A DNA stretch of 64,000 nucleotides from Candidatus Methylobacter oryzae (lineage in GTDB: Bacteria > Pseudomonadota > Gammaproteobacteria > Methylococcales > Methylomonadaceae). Both the position numbers and the translations under genes were made by a program. Below the pieces are notes generated by a model. That model was not told the DNA's origin, did no database searches, and worked only from the letters and a program-made list of their open reading frames with translations. Where the stretch lies: positions 25,166 to 89,165 of the forward strand of contig NZ_RYFG02000113.1 in assembly GCF_003994235.2 (NCBI RefSeq), in the 5' to 3' direction. Below are positions 1 to 9,596 of the stretch, in pieces; within the stretch, counting starts at the first letter, position 1; the number at the start of each line of letters is the position of its first letter.

Positions 1-1136
1 TCCAATTCTTCAGCAATATCTCTTAACACCATGGATTTCATTGCGATAGAACCATGCTCAAGAAACCCGGTTTGTTTTTCCACAATACACCGCGCGACAC
101 GCAATAAGGTATCGTTTCGGCTCTGGAGACTCTTAATAAACCATCTTGCTTCCTGCAAATGGTCCTTCATACAGGTATTATCCTTGCTGTTATCCGCTCT
201 TTTTATCATGCTTGAATAAAAAGGATTAATACGCAACTTTGGCGCTATATCAGGATTTAGGTTAACCTGCCATTTATCGTTTTGCTTAACCACGTAAACG
301 TCGGGAATAACGTATTCGGAATCCGAGTCCTGTATGCGCGCGCCCGGCTTGGGGTCCAAAGTCCGGATTAAGGCCACAACCTCACTCAGTTGCCGCTCCG
401 TCACCCCCAATTTGCGCATCAGTTTCGATTGCTCGTGCGTAGCCAGCAAATCCAAATACCGGGTAACAAGAATCAGTGCTTCTGCTTTATAAGGAGTCGT
501 CTCCGGCAACTGCAATATTTGCAACCTCAAACAATCCTTTAAATCGATAGCCGCAACGCCGGCCGGGTCAAAATTTTGCACCCTATGCAATACTGCGTTC
601 ACTTCATCGAAATCCAGATCGTCTAACTGGTTTTGCAATCCTTGAAAGATTTCTTCAAGACTACTGATCAGGTAACCGTCTTCATTGATCGAATCGATAA
701 TGGCCATTGCAATGGCGTGATCCCGCTCGGAGAATGTGGTCAGTTCCACTTGCCACAATAAATGATCCATTAAGGTTGATGATTTACTGCGCTGTGTTTC
801 GAATTCAACAGCTTCGGCGGAATTGGAACCCGACTCCATCGCATATTCATAAATATCATCCCAGGAAGAATCAACAGGCAATTCATCGGGGATATCGGTT
901 TGCGAGCCTTGGCTGGTCAGCAAATCCGAATTATCGATTTTCTTCTCCGGCGTTATTTCGCTTTCCTGGACAGCGCTTTCTTCCTCATTAACTTCCAGCA
1001 TCATATTAGACTCAAGAGCCTGCTGAATTTCTTGCTGCAACTCTAATGTCGACATCTGCAACAACTTGATCGCCTGCTGCAATTGCGGCGTCATAGCCAG
1101 TTGTTGACCCAGTCGAAGATGTAAGGATTGTTTCAT
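1..1136 (-). CDS. rpoN: RNA polymerase sigma-54 factor, C-terminus cut off by window edge
   Basis: Sigma-54 directs RNA polymerase to -24/-12 promoters that need an enhancer-binding ATPase. About 378 residues are visible. The start is ATG at 1136 and the product begins MKQSLHLRLGQQLAMTPQLQ, the glutamine- and leucine-rich region I typical of the family. An acidic linker and the core-binding domain follow. The reading frame is still open at base 1, within the helix-turn-helix region (GSIAMKSMVLRDIAEEL), so the RpoN box and the stop lie outside the window. It is the last visible gene of a minus-strand run kdsD-kdsC-lptC-lptA-lptB-rpoN, an order common in gammaproteobacteria. The 79-base gap from lptB holds no obvious terminator. 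Identification is secure; only the missing end is unseen. Confidence 0.96.
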   Translation of the reverse strand, partial: MKQSLHLRLGQQLAMTPQLQQAIKLLQMSTLELQQEIQQALESNMMLEVNEEESAVQESEITPEKKIDNSDLLTSQGSQTDIPDELPVDSSWDDIYEYAMESGSNSAEAVEFETQRSKSSTLMDHLLWQVELTTFSERDHAIAMAIIDSINEDGYLISSLEEIFQGLQNQLDDLDFDEVNAVLHRVQNFDPAGVAAIDLKDCLRLQILQLPETTPYKAEALILVTRYLDLLATHEQSKLMRKLGVTERQLSEVVALIRTLDPKPGARIQDSDSEYVIPDVYVVKQNDKWQVNLNPDIAPKLRINPFYSSMIKRADNSKDNTCMKDHLQEARWFIKSLQSRNDTLLRVARCIVEKQTGFLEHGSIAMKSMVLRDIAEEL

Positions 1137-1215
1137 TCGGTCACACGATTTAGTAGGAGTATCCCAACGGTTATTCTGTTCTTGGTTAGAACAACTATGA
1201 AAAATTGCCCTTAAA

Positions 1216-1941
1216 TTAAAGGCTAAAGTTATTGCCTAAATAAACTTTGCGTACTTCCTCATTGGCAACAATAGCTTCCGCACCGCCTTCAGCTATCACT
1301 CTGCCGTCGTTAAGTATATAGGCACGATTACAAATGCCTAGCGTTTCCCTGACATTGTGTTCGGTAATCAGCACACCAATGCCGCGATCTTTCAAATGCT
1401 CTATGATCTTTTTTATATCATCTACCGATATCGGATCAACACCGGCAAAAGGCTCATCCAGTAATATAAATTGCGGATTGGTGGCTAATGCCCTGGCAAT
1501 TTCAACTCGCCGCCTCTCGCCGCCCGACAATCCCAAAGCAGTCTGGTCACGCAAATGAAGGATATGAAACTCCTGTAACAGCTCCTCAATGACCAATTCC
1601 GCCTGCCCTTCGGTTAAATCGGAACGAATCTGTAAAACTGCACGTAAATTATCTGCTACACTTAATTTTCGGAAAACCGATGGCTCCTGCGGCAAATAAC
1701 CTATCCCTAATTGCGCCCTCAAATGCATCGGATGATGAGTAATGACTTGGGAATCCAGCGTGATTTCACCTTCATCGGCCTTAATCAAGCCTACCATCAT
1801 ATAGAAACTAGTCGTTTTCCCGGCACCGTTAGGCCCCAACAGCCCAACGACCTCACCGGTATCGACATGTAATGAAACCCCGTTAACTACATTGCGTTTA
1901 TTGTAGCTTTTAATCAGATGTTTTGCGGCTAATCTGGTCAT
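1216..1941 (-). CDS. lptB: LPS export ABC transporter ATP-binding protein LptB
   Basis: Cytoplasmic ATPase that powers the LptB2FGC complex, which extracts lipopolysaccharide from the inner membrane and pushes it across the LptA bridge. The 241-residue product has all ABC motifs: Walker A GPNGAGKT (residues 36-43), signature LSGGE (138-142), Walker B with the catalytic Glu in LLDEP (160-164), and a switch His in ITEHN. Length is normal for LptB. It lies 85 bases after lptA and just before rpoN, the usual gammaproteobacterial order. The lptF and lptG permease genes are not in this window. Confidence 0.97.
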   Translation of the reverse strand: MTRLAAKHLIKSYNKRNVVNGVSLHVDTGEVVGLLGPNGAGKTTSFYMMVGLIKADEGEITLDSQVITHHPMHLRAQLGIGYLPQEPSVFRKLSVADNLRAVLQIRSDLTEGQAELVIEELLQEFHILHLRDQTALGLSGGERRRVEIARALATNPQFILLDEPFAGVDPISVDDIKKIIEHLKDRGIGVLITEHNVRETLGICNRAYILNDGRVIAEGGAEAIVANEEVRKVYLGNNFSL

Positions 1942-2026
1942 GTTTAACGGCTAAAAGACAAACAAAAAAAGAATATAGCTGGATATTTTGCGCCCTTCGG
2001 CTTCGCATCATCAACTTGGCAGCTTA

Positions 2027-2602
2027 TCATTTATTATTATCCTTTACGGTCGTTTTTTTTTCCTGTCCCTGAGCCTGCTCTTTACCTTTTGGCTGCAATA
2101 CCACATGAACTCGTTTGTTATCGGATTCTTTCTCTCCCGCTTTAACCAGCGAGGTTTTAAGATCGTATTCAATAAAATCGCTAGCATAAGCACCACTACC
2201 CTGCCAGACGGTCGCTTTACCGATCAAAACCAACAAATTCTTTTTAGGATAATACTCACCTGTTAGCGCTTCCCCGGTTATATCCGGATCACCCTCATGA
2301 GGCGTTTGTTTAAATTTTGCGAGATTACCTGTAAACACCATTTTATCAGCTTCGCCGTCTATAAAATAAACCACTAACTTATCCGAGTTTACCCGAATAC
2401 TGCCTTGAATTGATATGACATTACCAGTATACGTGCTGATGGCTTTTACATCGTCATAAGTTGCTGTATTCGAATCGATGATTATCGGCTGATCGCCGTC
2501 GCTTTCCAAGGCGCAAACGCTCGTGCTAAAAAGCGCCAATAATAGTAAACAACAGCTACTTCTACGTAATATGCGGCAGCCAAGGTTTTTATTTTGTTTC
2601 AT
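2027..2602 (-). CDS. lptA: LPS transport periplasmic protein LptA
   Basis: Periplasmic beta-jellyroll protein that polymerises into the bridge carrying lipopolysaccharide from LptC to the outer-membrane LptDE translocon. The 191-residue product has an N-terminal signal sequence (hydrophobic stretch about residues 14-30) followed by an OstA/LptA domain with family phrases such as PIIIDSNTATYDD and VKAISTYTGNV. The C-terminal tail is very lysine- and glutamine-rich (KGKEQAQGQEKK), which is variable in the family. The start overlaps the end of lptC by 14 bases, suggesting coupled translation. Confidence 0.93.
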   Translation of the reverse strand: MKQNKNLGCRILRRSSCCLLLLALFSTSVCALESDGDQPIIIDSNTATYDDVKAISTYTGNVISIQGSIRVNSDKLVVYFIDGEADKMVFTGNLAKFKQTPHEGDPDITGEALTGEYYPKKNLLVLIGKATVWQGSGAYASDFIEYDLKTSLVKAGEKESDNKRVHVVLQPKGKEQAQGQEKKTTVKDNNK

Positions 2603-3158
2603 AGTTACCCTTTACATTAGAGAGCAGTTCCAGGTGAATCGGTTGCGCAAAGACCAGTTTCATACCGACTCCTGTAGTCCAATTTGGTAAGCTGATCAAT
2701 TCTGCCCATGCATTCGTTTCTGCGTAACTGGTTTCCGGTTTTACTTTTAAATTGGAGGTATGGATTTTAAGCTCTCTGACGCCTTTAGCTGCGGCCCTAT
2801 CGACATAGACCTGACCGTTCAACAACAAATCCTTCCCGTCAGCCGATAAAACGCCAGTCTCCGACTGAATTACCCACGGCGGCGTTTTCTCATTATAAAA
2901 AGCCATGATCGGCTTGACTAAATGTGTAGTTCCATCGTCACTATAATGAGTCATTTCATCAGCAACCAATTTACTTTTCGGCCTGCCGAGTTCGCTCATT
3001 TCCCATTTCGTATAGCCCTTGCTGAAATAATCGGGACTATGAGCCGGCACCACTATTCGGCCAAGACCTTCCGAATCGGTCAACCTCATCAGCCACCAAC
3101 TCATTAGTGCAATAATGGCCAGGTACAAATACCCGTAATTTCCATTTAGCCTGATCAT
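2589..3158 (-). CDS. lptC: LPS export system protein LptC
   Basis: Bitopic inner-membrane protein that receives lipopolysaccharide from LptBFG and hands it to LptA. The 189-residue product has one N-terminal membrane segment (about residues 8-25, LYLAIIALMSWWLM), then a periplasmic LptC domain with the family phrases YTKWEMSELGRPKSKL and LSADGKDLLLNGQVYVDR. It lies 13 bases after kdsC and overlaps lptA, so kdsC-lptC-lptA read as one transcript. Sequence conservation in the family is low, so the call rests on fold-level phrases, length and gene order together. Confidence 0.93.
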   Translation of the reverse strand: MIRLNGNYGYLYLAIIALMSWWLMRLTDSEGLGRIVVPAHSPDYFSKGYTKWEMSELGRPKSKLVADEMTHYSDDGTTHLVKPIMAFYNEKTPPWVIQSETGVLSADGKDLLLNGQVYVDRAAAKGVRELKIHTSNLKVKPETSYAETNAWAELISLPNWTTGVGMKLVFAQPIHLELLSNVKGNYETK

Positions 3159-3171
3159 TTATCTTCGCGCT

Positions 3172-3720
3172 CTAGCAAGTCAGGTAAGTATTTAAGACAT
3201 CATCAAAATGTCCTTGCGCCTGCATAATAAAATCACAAACTTCCCTGACTGCACCCTGTCCTCCTGACAATGTCGTACACCAATCAGCGCGTTGTTTAAC
3301 GGCAAAGTTGGCATCGTTAACCGCAATCGCCAGGCCCACTCTAATCATTATCGGCAAATCCAACAAGTCATCGCCGACATGAGCCACCTGTTCGTGTGTT
3401 ACACCTATCTTCCCTATGATCTCATTAAATGCCGCAACCTTGTTTTCATGCCCCTGGTACACATGTTCAATACCCAGACTTTTCATGCGCAATGCAACTG
3501 AAGTTGATTTTCGCCCGGAAATTACCGCAACCTCAACACCAGTCTGGCGTAACAATTTGATACCGTGGCCATCTCTCGCATGAAATGACTTGTATTCGTT
3601 GCCCTCGCTATCGAAAAACAACTTGCCATCCGTCAATACCCCATCGACATCCAGTATCAACAGTTTGAGTTTCTTGGCTTTTTCTAAAACGCTCAAACAA
3701 CGGTTTGTATCGGTCATCAT
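3172..3720 (-). CDS. kdsC: 3-deoxy-D-manno-octulosonate 8-phosphate phosphatase
   Basis: HAD-superfamily phosphatase that removes the phosphate from Kdo-8-phosphate to give Kdo, the inner-core sugar of lipopolysaccharide. The 182-residue product carries the nucleophile motif LDVDGVLTDG (catalytic Asp24 and Asp26), the motif II region VAVISGRKS and the motif IV region HVGDDLLDLPIM. It is a C0-type HAD without a cap domain, consistent with a tetrameric KdsC. Its start codon overlaps the stop of kdsD by four bases (ATGA), so the two are translationally coupled. Confidence 0.96.
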   Translation of the reverse strand: MMTDTNRCLSVLEKAKKLKLLILDVDGVLTDGKLFFDSEGNEYKSFHARDGHGIKLLRQTGVEVAVISGRKSTSVALRMKSLGIEHVYQGHENKVAAFNEIIGKIGVTHEQVAHVGDDLLDLPIMIRVGLAIAVNDANFAVKQRADWCTTLSGGQGAVREVCDFIMQAQGHFDDVLNTYLTC

Positions 3721-4694
3721 ACGATCCCCGCACGGATCAGATCATGCATATTCAGAGCACCTATCGCTTTTTGCTGCTCGTCAACAACAATTAACGCGTT
3801 AATCTTTTTTCGTTGCATAATTTGCATGGCCTCAGCAGCCAGAATATCAGCCGGAATCACGGTACAATTAGGAGTCATAACTTCCGCAATAGATATTTGG
3901 TGTACATCAAGATTTTTGCTCAACATTCGCCGTAGGTCGCCGTCGGTAAAAATACCGACCACACGGCTGTCGGCATCGACAATAGCCGTCATACCCAACT
4001 TTTTCTCGGTCATTTCGAGCAACGCGTGACTAATCAGCGCGGATTCAGGCACTGAAGGCACTTTTTCATCGGCATGCATAATATCGCCGGCCATTAATAA
4101 AAGCCGCTTACCCAAACTGCCGCCTGGATGAGATAAGGCAAAATCATCGCGGGTAAACCCTCGCGCCTCAAGCAAAGAGACAGCCAGCGCATCACCCATC
4201 ACTAATGCAGCGGTGGTACTGGACGTGGGAGCCAAACCTAGCGGACAAGCTTCTTGCTCAACAGCCACGTTGATATGAGTGGAGGCAAATTTAGCCAGCG
4301 TTGAAGCGGGGTTACCGGTCATGGCTATTAATGGCACGCCCAACCGTTTGATAATCGGTAAAATTGTTAAAACTTCCTCAGTCTCTCCGGAATTTGATAA
4401 AGCCAGTACGACATCCTGCTGGGTGATCATCCCCAAATCACCATGACTGGCTTCCCCTGAATGTACAAAAAACGCCGGTGTTCCGGTACTGGCTAAAGTC
4501 GCAGCAATCTTACCGGCAATATGGCCTGATTTACCCATACCGGTAACCACAACACGACCTTTACAGTTGAACATTAACTTGCAGGCAACTACAAAATCAT
4601 CATTAATTTGATCAGCCAATGCGGCAATTGCCTGTGTTTCTACCTGTATAACAGCTAAGCCCAACTCACGGAGCTTTTGATCATGTAATTTCAT
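3717..4694 (-). CDS. kdsD: D-arabinose 5-phosphate isomerase
   Basis: Interconverts ribulose 5-phosphate and arabinose 5-phosphate, the first step towards Kdo. The 325-residue product has an N-terminal SIS sugar-isomerase domain (about residues 40-180, with GMGKSGHIAGKIAATLASTG and SNSGETEEVL) and two C-terminal CBS domains (about 205-325, ending NALIVVDEQQKAIGALNMHDL). Length and domain order match KdsD/KpsF. It is the first gene of the visible LPS run, and the promoter is probably in the 91-base gap before it. Confidence 0.96.
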   Translation of the reverse strand: MKLHDQKLRELGLAVIQVETQAIAALADQINDDFVVACKLMFNCKGRVVVTGMGKSGHIAGKIAATLASTGTPAFFVHSGEASHGDLGMITQQDVVLALSNSGETEEVLTILPIIKRLGVPLIAMTGNPASTLAKFASTHINVAVEQEACPLGLAPTSSTTAALVMGDALAVSLLEARGFTRDDFALSHPGGSLGKRLLLMAGDIMHADEKVPSVPESALISHALLEMTEKKLGMTAIVDADSRVVGIFTDGDLRRMLSKNLDVHQISIAEVMTPNCTVIPADILAAEAMQIMQRKKINALIVVDEQQKAIGALNMHDLIRAGIV

Positions 4695-4785
4695 TTATCT
4701 GTAAAAATGTATTTGCCAACCCATAGCAACAACGCTAATGATAAAGCATTTACAGCCTTATGGAGCAGCTGAATGTAAATTTCTA

Positions 4786-5730
4786 CTACTGCTCCGCAAA
4801 CCTATCGGTTGCAGCCACTAATGCATCGACCATTTCTTCGCCCTGAGCGACATGCCCGGCATTGGGCAATATAATATATTCGGCCTTGGGTAATGTCTTG
4901 TATAGACTGAAACCGGATTCCATAGGGCAAACAAGATCATAGCGCCCATGAATAATCACCGTCGGAATTTCGGCCAAACAGCCACAGTTATCCAATATTT
5001 GATTTTCCTGAATGAAATAATGATGCTTGGCATAATGCAATTCCATGCGTACCTGTTTAATCATTTTTTCCGTTATAGGCCCGCTTTTCAAATTCGACTG
5101 ATAACCATTGCCTAACGATACTTGGCCGCCCCAGGCCATCCATTCTTTAGCGGCTCGCCTTTGCGCCACCTCGTCCTTACCCCATAACACTTGCCATAAC
5201 CCTGACACCAGACTGTCACGGCTTTGCTCCGGGATGCTTTCAATCAATCGTTGCCATTGTGCTGGATAGATCCTGCTGGCACCCTCTTTGGCAAACCAGT
5301 CTAAATCCTGCTGCCTTGCCAAAAATACTGCACGAAGAATCAAACCCATTACCTTATCTTTATGCTGCTGAGCATACAATAAAGCCAGAGCTCCACCCCA
5401 TGAACCGCCAAATACCAACCACTGATTAATAGCCAACTGATTACGGATACGCTCCATATCATCGATTAAATCTTGGGTAGTGTTATTTTCCAGCTCACCA
5501 AAAGGTAACGATAAACCGCAACCGCGCTGGTCGAACAGAATAATCCGATAAAGTTGGGGATTAAAAAAACGCCGGTGATCGGGCTTAGTACCGGAACAGG
5601 GGCCGCCATGCAGAAAAATAACAGGAATACCGTCAGGATTGCCGCTTTGCTCCACATACACAGCATGCTTGCCGCCGGTTTCCAGAAAAAACGTATGGTA
5701 CGGCAAAATTTCAGGATAAAGAGTTTTCAT
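4786..5730 (-). CDS. pip: Proline iminopeptidase (alpha/beta hydrolase)
   Basis: Cytoplasmic serine peptidase of family S33 that releases N-terminal proline from peptides. The 314-residue product has the oxyanion motif HGGPCSGTKP (residues 41-50), the nucleophile elbow GGSWGG with Ser110, an acid residue in GRYDLVCP and the catalytic His in NAGHVAQG. Length is standard for the single-domain bacterial enzyme. It is flanked by the LPS operon and by an outer-membrane protein with its own terminator, so it is probably transcribed alone. Confidence 0.93.
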   Translation of the reverse strand: MKTLYPEILPYHTFFLETGGKHAVYVEQSGNPDGIPVIFLHGGPCSGTKPDHRRFFNPQLYRIILFDQRGCGLSLPFGELENNTTQDLIDDMERIRNQLAINQWLVFGGSWGGALALLYAQQHKDKVMGLILRAVFLARQQDLDWFAKEGASRIYPAQWQRLIESIPEQSRDSLVSGLWQVLWGKDEVAQRRAAKEWMAWGGQVSLGNGYQSNLKSGPITEKMIKQVRMELHYAKHHYFIQENQILDNCGCLAEIPTVIIHGRYDLVCPMESGFSLYKTLPKAEYIILPNAGHVAQGEEMVDALVAATDRFAEQ

Positions 5731-5831
5731 TACTTGTAACGTCAGATTTGATTATTTTCCGGCACAAACCGGAAAGGATGCTATTTTACCTTGCCCCTTT
5801 ATCTTGCGCTTTTTAATTCTTTAAGCATAAA

Positions 5832-5860
5832 AAAAGGGAGGGGTTTGAAACCCTCCCTTT
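5832..5860 (-). terminator. Intrinsic terminator after the outer-membrane protein gene
   Basis: A perfect 10-bp stem (5833-5842 with 5851-5860) encloses an 8-base loop and is followed on the minus strand by a run of T. It lies 26 bases past the stop codon of the gene at 5886-6845. Confidence 0.88.
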
Positions 5861-5885
5861 AGCGGATTTTTTCTAAACTAAATGC

Positions 5886-6845
5886 TTAGAAACCCAAACC
5901 GAGGTAACCGCCGGCAGTAACACCGTCTGTGTTAACGCCATCAGTATTTTGTGTAGTTAAGTGATAACGAGCATCAGCACCTACGTAAATGTTGTTCCAG
6001 ATTTTGTAATCCGCACCTAAACCAAATTGCATACCTGGATTCAATACGGTAATAGCATCAGATGGAGGGCTAACTATATTCAGTTCAAAACCGACAGGAA
6101 TCAACCAAGGTCTAAATGCGCTGCCTTTCATGAATTTTATTTTTGGTGAAGCAGCCAGTGTCAACTGATTGACAGTTGCTTTCTGAGTGTTTGCAGCAGG
6201 TAAAACAATGCCCGTTGCCGCAGCAATTGTTGCTGTTTCGGCAGGAGACAAACCATTATTTTTTCTTTCGCCCAACTGCTTATAATCGAACATCAATTCA
6301 GCCAAGACTTCTGTTTTATCCATCAGGCCAAACAGGTTATCGTTCACGCTGAAATCAAAACCGGCACCGAAATACCATGAATCTTTATCGTCTATCGGAC
6401 CAACTGTTGTACCGTTATTGTTCGCTAAACCAAGAGCTGGGATCGCAGTAGGATCTAATGTACCACCTCTTTGATTATTAGCATGGCCATAACCGCCGCG
6501 GAAGAATACCATGTTGTCTTTGCTTTTTTTGCTTTCTTTAGGCTCTGATTTAACCGAGTTCATCCATTGATCTAATTCCTGAACCTTGCCAGCGTCTGCA
6601 TTAGGGCGGTTTGCCTGAGCTCTTAAGCTGTTGATTTCAGCTTGCATAGATCGCAGCTGGGCTTCCAATGCGTCCACTTTGCTGTTTGAATAGCCCGTAG
6701 AGCTTGACGAATATGAGCTTGACGATTCTGTAACTACGTGGTGCTTAGCTTTTTTTGAATGCGCCATAGCTTGTGGAGAAACCAGAGCACCGGTCAAAGC
6801 CAATGCTGCCGTAATACCCAGAGCTAATTTAGTTTTATTGATCAT
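5886..6845 (-). CDS. Outer-membrane beta-barrel protein with N-terminal coiled coil
   Basis: The specific function is not recognised. The 319-residue product has a cleavable signal peptide (residues 1-28, ending AMA), a serine-rich stretch, and a short coiled coil with leucine heptads (about 55-82, VDALEAQLRSMQAEINSLRA). The rest is rich in Gly, Asn and aromatic residues in alternating patterns and ends in GGYLGLGF; the terminal Phe is the usual signal for BamA-dependent insertion. A coiled coil before a barrel resembles porins whose coiled coil trimerises or contacts peptidoglycan. A strong Shine-Dalgarno (GAGGGGGA) precedes the ATG, and a clean terminator follows, so it is probably an abundant single-gene transcript. 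Confidence 0.72.
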   Translation of the reverse strand: MINKTKLALGITAALALTGALVSPQAMAHSKKAKHHVVTESSSSYSSSSTGYSNSKVDALEAQLRSMQAEINSLRAQANRPNADAGKVQELDQWMNSVKSEPKESKKSKDNMVFFRGGYGHANNQRGGTLDPTAIPALGLANNNGTTVGPIDDKDSWYFGAGFDFSVNDNLFGLMDKTEVLAELMFDYKQLGERKNNGLSPAETATIAAATGIVLPAANTQKATVNQLTLAASPKIKFMKGSAFRPWLIPVGFELNIVSPPSDAITVLNPGMQFGLGADYKIWNNIYVGADARYHLTTQNTDGVNTDGVTAGGYLGLGF

Positions 6846-7360
6846 TTATCCCCCTCATGAGGTTGTTATTTTACAAAAATTTGCTTTAATACAACAAAGC
6901 TCATCTTCCGCGGATAATATTAGCAGCTAAACCAAATCCCTACAAGTTTTAGCGACATTTTTTTAATTTTAATTAATCCTTATATTTCAATAAGTATAAA
7001 GATAATTTTAATCTTAAATGTGTTGCTGTAGGCAAAAAACAACAAGATATTCAACTTATACATTCAAACCACAGCTAAGAATTTCTTTTACTGCCAAGCG
7101 GCAAATAAAATGAATTTGTTCTGAGCAATATGGCAAAATCTACGTCGCACCAGATAATTTTGGCAATTTTATTTAGTCCAAACAAAATCCTTAACCGACA
7201 CTCATACGCCAAACCCGAGCCCTATTTGTTGATTTAGACTATTCTGAGTTTGAGCAGGTAAACAAGCATGTTAATAGAAAATACCTCAGCTACGGTTAAG
7301 ATTAAATACACTTGGTAGCAGCAACATATTTATTCTTTGTATTAATCTTTATCGAGATAC
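6846..7360. other. 515-base intergenic region between divergent genes
   Basis: AT-rich spacer that must hold the promoters of the minus-strand barrel gene and of plus-strand thiO. I see no convincing open reading frame, long hairpin or RNA gene. The conserved core of a TPP riboswitch was looked for upstream of thiO and not found. Confidence 0.6.
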
Positions 7361-8461
7361 ATGACCAACATTGCAGATATTACCATCATAGGCGGCGGCG
7401 TTATCGGCTTACTGACTGCCCGCGAGTTTATTAAAGCCGGCGCTACCGTTACGGTTATTGAGAAAAATGAACTGGGCCAGGAGTCATCCTGGGCGGGCGG
7501 CGGAATTTTGTTACCGATTTATCCATGGCGGCAACCGGATGCGATCACTCGCCTGGTAATGCAAAGCCTAAAACTATATCCTACTTTAGCCGCGCAATTG
7601 GCTAGCGAAACCCAGATAGATCCCGAATGGACTCAATGCGGCTTATTGATTGTCAAAAACCCGGATATTGGCGATGCTGTTCACTGGTGCGATACCAATA
7701 ACATTGTATATCGACCAGCCGGAGCGGATTTTTTCAATATGCTAAACACTGTCCCCGATCAACCGCTTTGGTTACCGGAAATTGCTCAAGCGCGCAATCC
7801 ACGATTAGTAAAATCATTAAAACAGGACCTGCTCAATAAGGGAGCAATATTAAAAGAACATTGCGAACTAACGTCCGTTAACATCGTTAAAAACCGCATA
7901 ACCTCAATTAATACCACATCCGGCCAGCTTGCCGTCAACCAACTGATCGCTGCAACGGGAGCGTGGACCGGCCAATTGTTTCGACAAATTTTTCCCGCCG
8001 CCATTGGCGACACCCCGGAAATAACCCCCGTCAAAGGACAAATGCTGTTATTTGATGCCCGGCCGGAGACGCTGAGTTATATGGTATTGGATGGAGATCA
8101 ATACCTGATTCCGCGGCGAGACGGTAAAATACTGGCAGGCAGCACGGTAGAACAGGATGATTTCAACAAAACAACTACGACACAAGCCCGAGACCAGCTT
8201 GGAGCTTTCGCATTAAATTTATTACCGTCGCTTAACAATTGCCCGCTAATTAAACACTGGGCAGGCTTACGGCCAGGGACAGAGCATGGCATACCCTATA
8301 TTGACCAGCATCCTGAAATCGACAACCTGTATATTAACGCAGGTCATTTCAGAAACGGCCTGGCGATGGGGCCTGCCTCGGCACAGCTAATGATCGATCT
8401 TGTTTTGAAACGGCCTACCGCAGTAGCGCCGGAGCCATATACACTTAGCCGGCCACACTAA
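7361..8461 (+). CDS. thiO: Glycine oxidase ThiO
   Basis: FAD-dependent amine oxidase that converts glycine to iminoglycine, the nitrogen donor for the thiazole ring of thiamine. The 366-residue product starts with a Rossmann dinucleotide motif ([15 protein letters not shown], residues 9-23), followed by the substrate-loop phrase [16 protein letters not shown] and the C-terminal FAD contact [17 protein letters not shown]. Length and these phrases match ThiO rather than a general D-amino-acid dehydrogenase. It lies 53 bases ahead of pyrD in the same direction. Other thiamine genes are not in the window. Confidence 0.92.
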   Translation: MTNIADITIIGGGVIGLLTAREFIKAGATVTVIEKNELGQESSWAGGGILLPIYPWRQPDAITRLVMQSLKLYPTLAAQLASETQIDPEWTQCGLLIVKNPDIGDAVHWCDTNNIVYRPAGADFFNMLNTVPDQPLWLPEIAQARNPRLVKSLKQDLLNKGAILKEHCELTSVNIVKNRITSINTTSGQLAVNQLIAATGAWTGQLFRQIFPAAIGDTPEITPVKGQMLLFDARPETLSYMVLDGDQYLIPRRDGKILAGSTVEQDDFNKTTTTQARDQLGAFALNLLPSLNNCPLIKHWAGLRPGTEHGIPYIDQHPEIDNLYINAGHFRNGLAMGPASAQLMIDLVLKRPTAVAPEPYTLSRPH

Positions 8462-8514
8462 CATTATTCAAATCATTCCGTTCCTGCCACCTTATCCAAC
8501 CACACCACATACAA

Positions 8515-9528
8515 ATGAATCTTTATCCATTGTTACGCCCCTTATTATTCTCTTTAGACCCGGAGACAGCTCACGAAGTAACGCTTAAATTACTGAGAAC
8601 CGCCAATGCCTCAGGCCTATCAAAAGCGATCTATCCGGAAATTGATCATAAACCTGTTAATGCGATGGGACTTGATTTTAAAAATCCGGCCGGTCTCGCT
8701 GCCGGTTTGGATAAAAACGGGGACTATATTAATGCGCTGGCCGCATTAGGCTTCGGCTTTATAGAAATAGGCACGGTCACACCGCGCCCGCAGCCCGGCA
8801 ACCCGAAACCGCGCTTGTTCAGGCTTCCCGAGCATCAAGCCATTATCAATCGCATGGGCTTTAACAATCTGGGCATAGACCACTTACTGGAGCGAGTAAA
8901 ACAAAGCCGTTACTCCGGTATTTTAGGCATCAATATCGGCAAGAATTTCGACACACCGATTGGGAATGCGGCGGACGATTATTTAATCGGCCTGCGCAAA
9001 GCCTATACCGCAGCCAGTTACATTACCATTAACATTTCTTCGCCGAATACTAAAAATCTACGGCAACTGCAACAGGGAGACGAAATTAAGAGCCTGATTG
9101 CAACATTAAAAGAAGAACAACTGAAACTACGACAAGAACACGGCAAGTATACGCCGTTGGTTCTGAAAATAGCCCCCGACCTGAGCGCCGACGAAATAAC
9201 GCATATCGCCAAGTTATTGCTGGAATTTGAAATTGACGGCGTCATTGCGACCAACACGACCATTGCCCGCGATATGATTGCAGATCATCCGCTTGCTCAT
9301 GAAGCCGGCGGTTTAAGCGGTGCGCCGGTTAAGGAAAAGTCTACATTGGTCGTTCGCGGCTTAGCTGCGGAGCTGAACGGCAAGATTCCGATTATTGCGG
9401 CTGGCGGAATTTTAAGCGCGGCAGATGCCCAGGAAAAATTGGCTGTGGGAGCGAATCTGGTGCAGATATACAGCGGCCTTATTTATCGTGGGCCACAGCT
9501 AATCGAAGATATTGTTAAAAGCTTATGA
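8515..9528 (+). CDS. pyrD: Dihydroorotate dehydrogenase (quinone), class 2
   Basis: Membrane-associated FMN enzyme that oxidises dihydroorotate to orotate in pyrimidine synthesis and passes electrons to quinone. The 337-residue product has the N-terminal amphipathic membrane-binding helices of class 2 enzymes ([20 protein letters not shown]). Also present are the FMN phrase [14 protein letters not shown], the active-site loop [14 protein letters not shown] and the phosphate-binding [12 protein letters not shown]. The end falls in a strong hairpin shared with the convergent pmbA. Confidence 0.97.
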   Translation: MNLYPLLRPLLFSLDPETAHEVTLKLLRTANASGLSKAIYPEIDHKPVNAMGLDFKNPAGLAAGLDKNGDYINALAALGFGFIEIGTVTPRPQPGNPKPRLFRLPEHQAIINRMGFNNLGIDHLLERVKQSRYSGILGINIGKNFDTPIGNAADDYLIGLRKAYTAASYITINISSPNTKNLRQLQQGDEIKSLIATLKEEQLKLRQEHGKYTPLVLKIAPDLSADEITHIAKLLLEFEIDGVIATNTTIARDMIADHPLAHEAGGLSGAPVKEKSTLVVRGLAAELNGKIPIIAAGGILSAADAQEKLAVGANLVQIYSGLIYRGPQLIEDIVKSL

Positions 9529-9535
9529 CATGAGA

Positions 9536-9578
9536 TTCATCACCCGCGAAGAAAACCGCGCCCTTCGTAGGTGATGAA
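9536..9578. terminator. Bidirectional hairpin between convergent pyrD and pmbA
   Basis: A perfect 9-bp outer stem (9536-9544 with 9570-9578) encloses further pairing (GCGAAG with CTTCG). It sits in the 68-base gap between two convergent stops. A short T-rich stretch follows on the plus strand, so a terminator is likely. Confidence 0.7.
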
Positions 9579-9596
9579 CTTAATTTTCTATCCCAA

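Noticed and set aside
707..991. 94-codon plus-strand frame
   Set aside because: Lies entirely opposite rpoN and has no family-like sequence; it is a shadow frame.
7200..7360. TPP riboswitch ahead of thiO
   Set aside because: The conserved CTGAGA and ACC-TGA core segments are not present.
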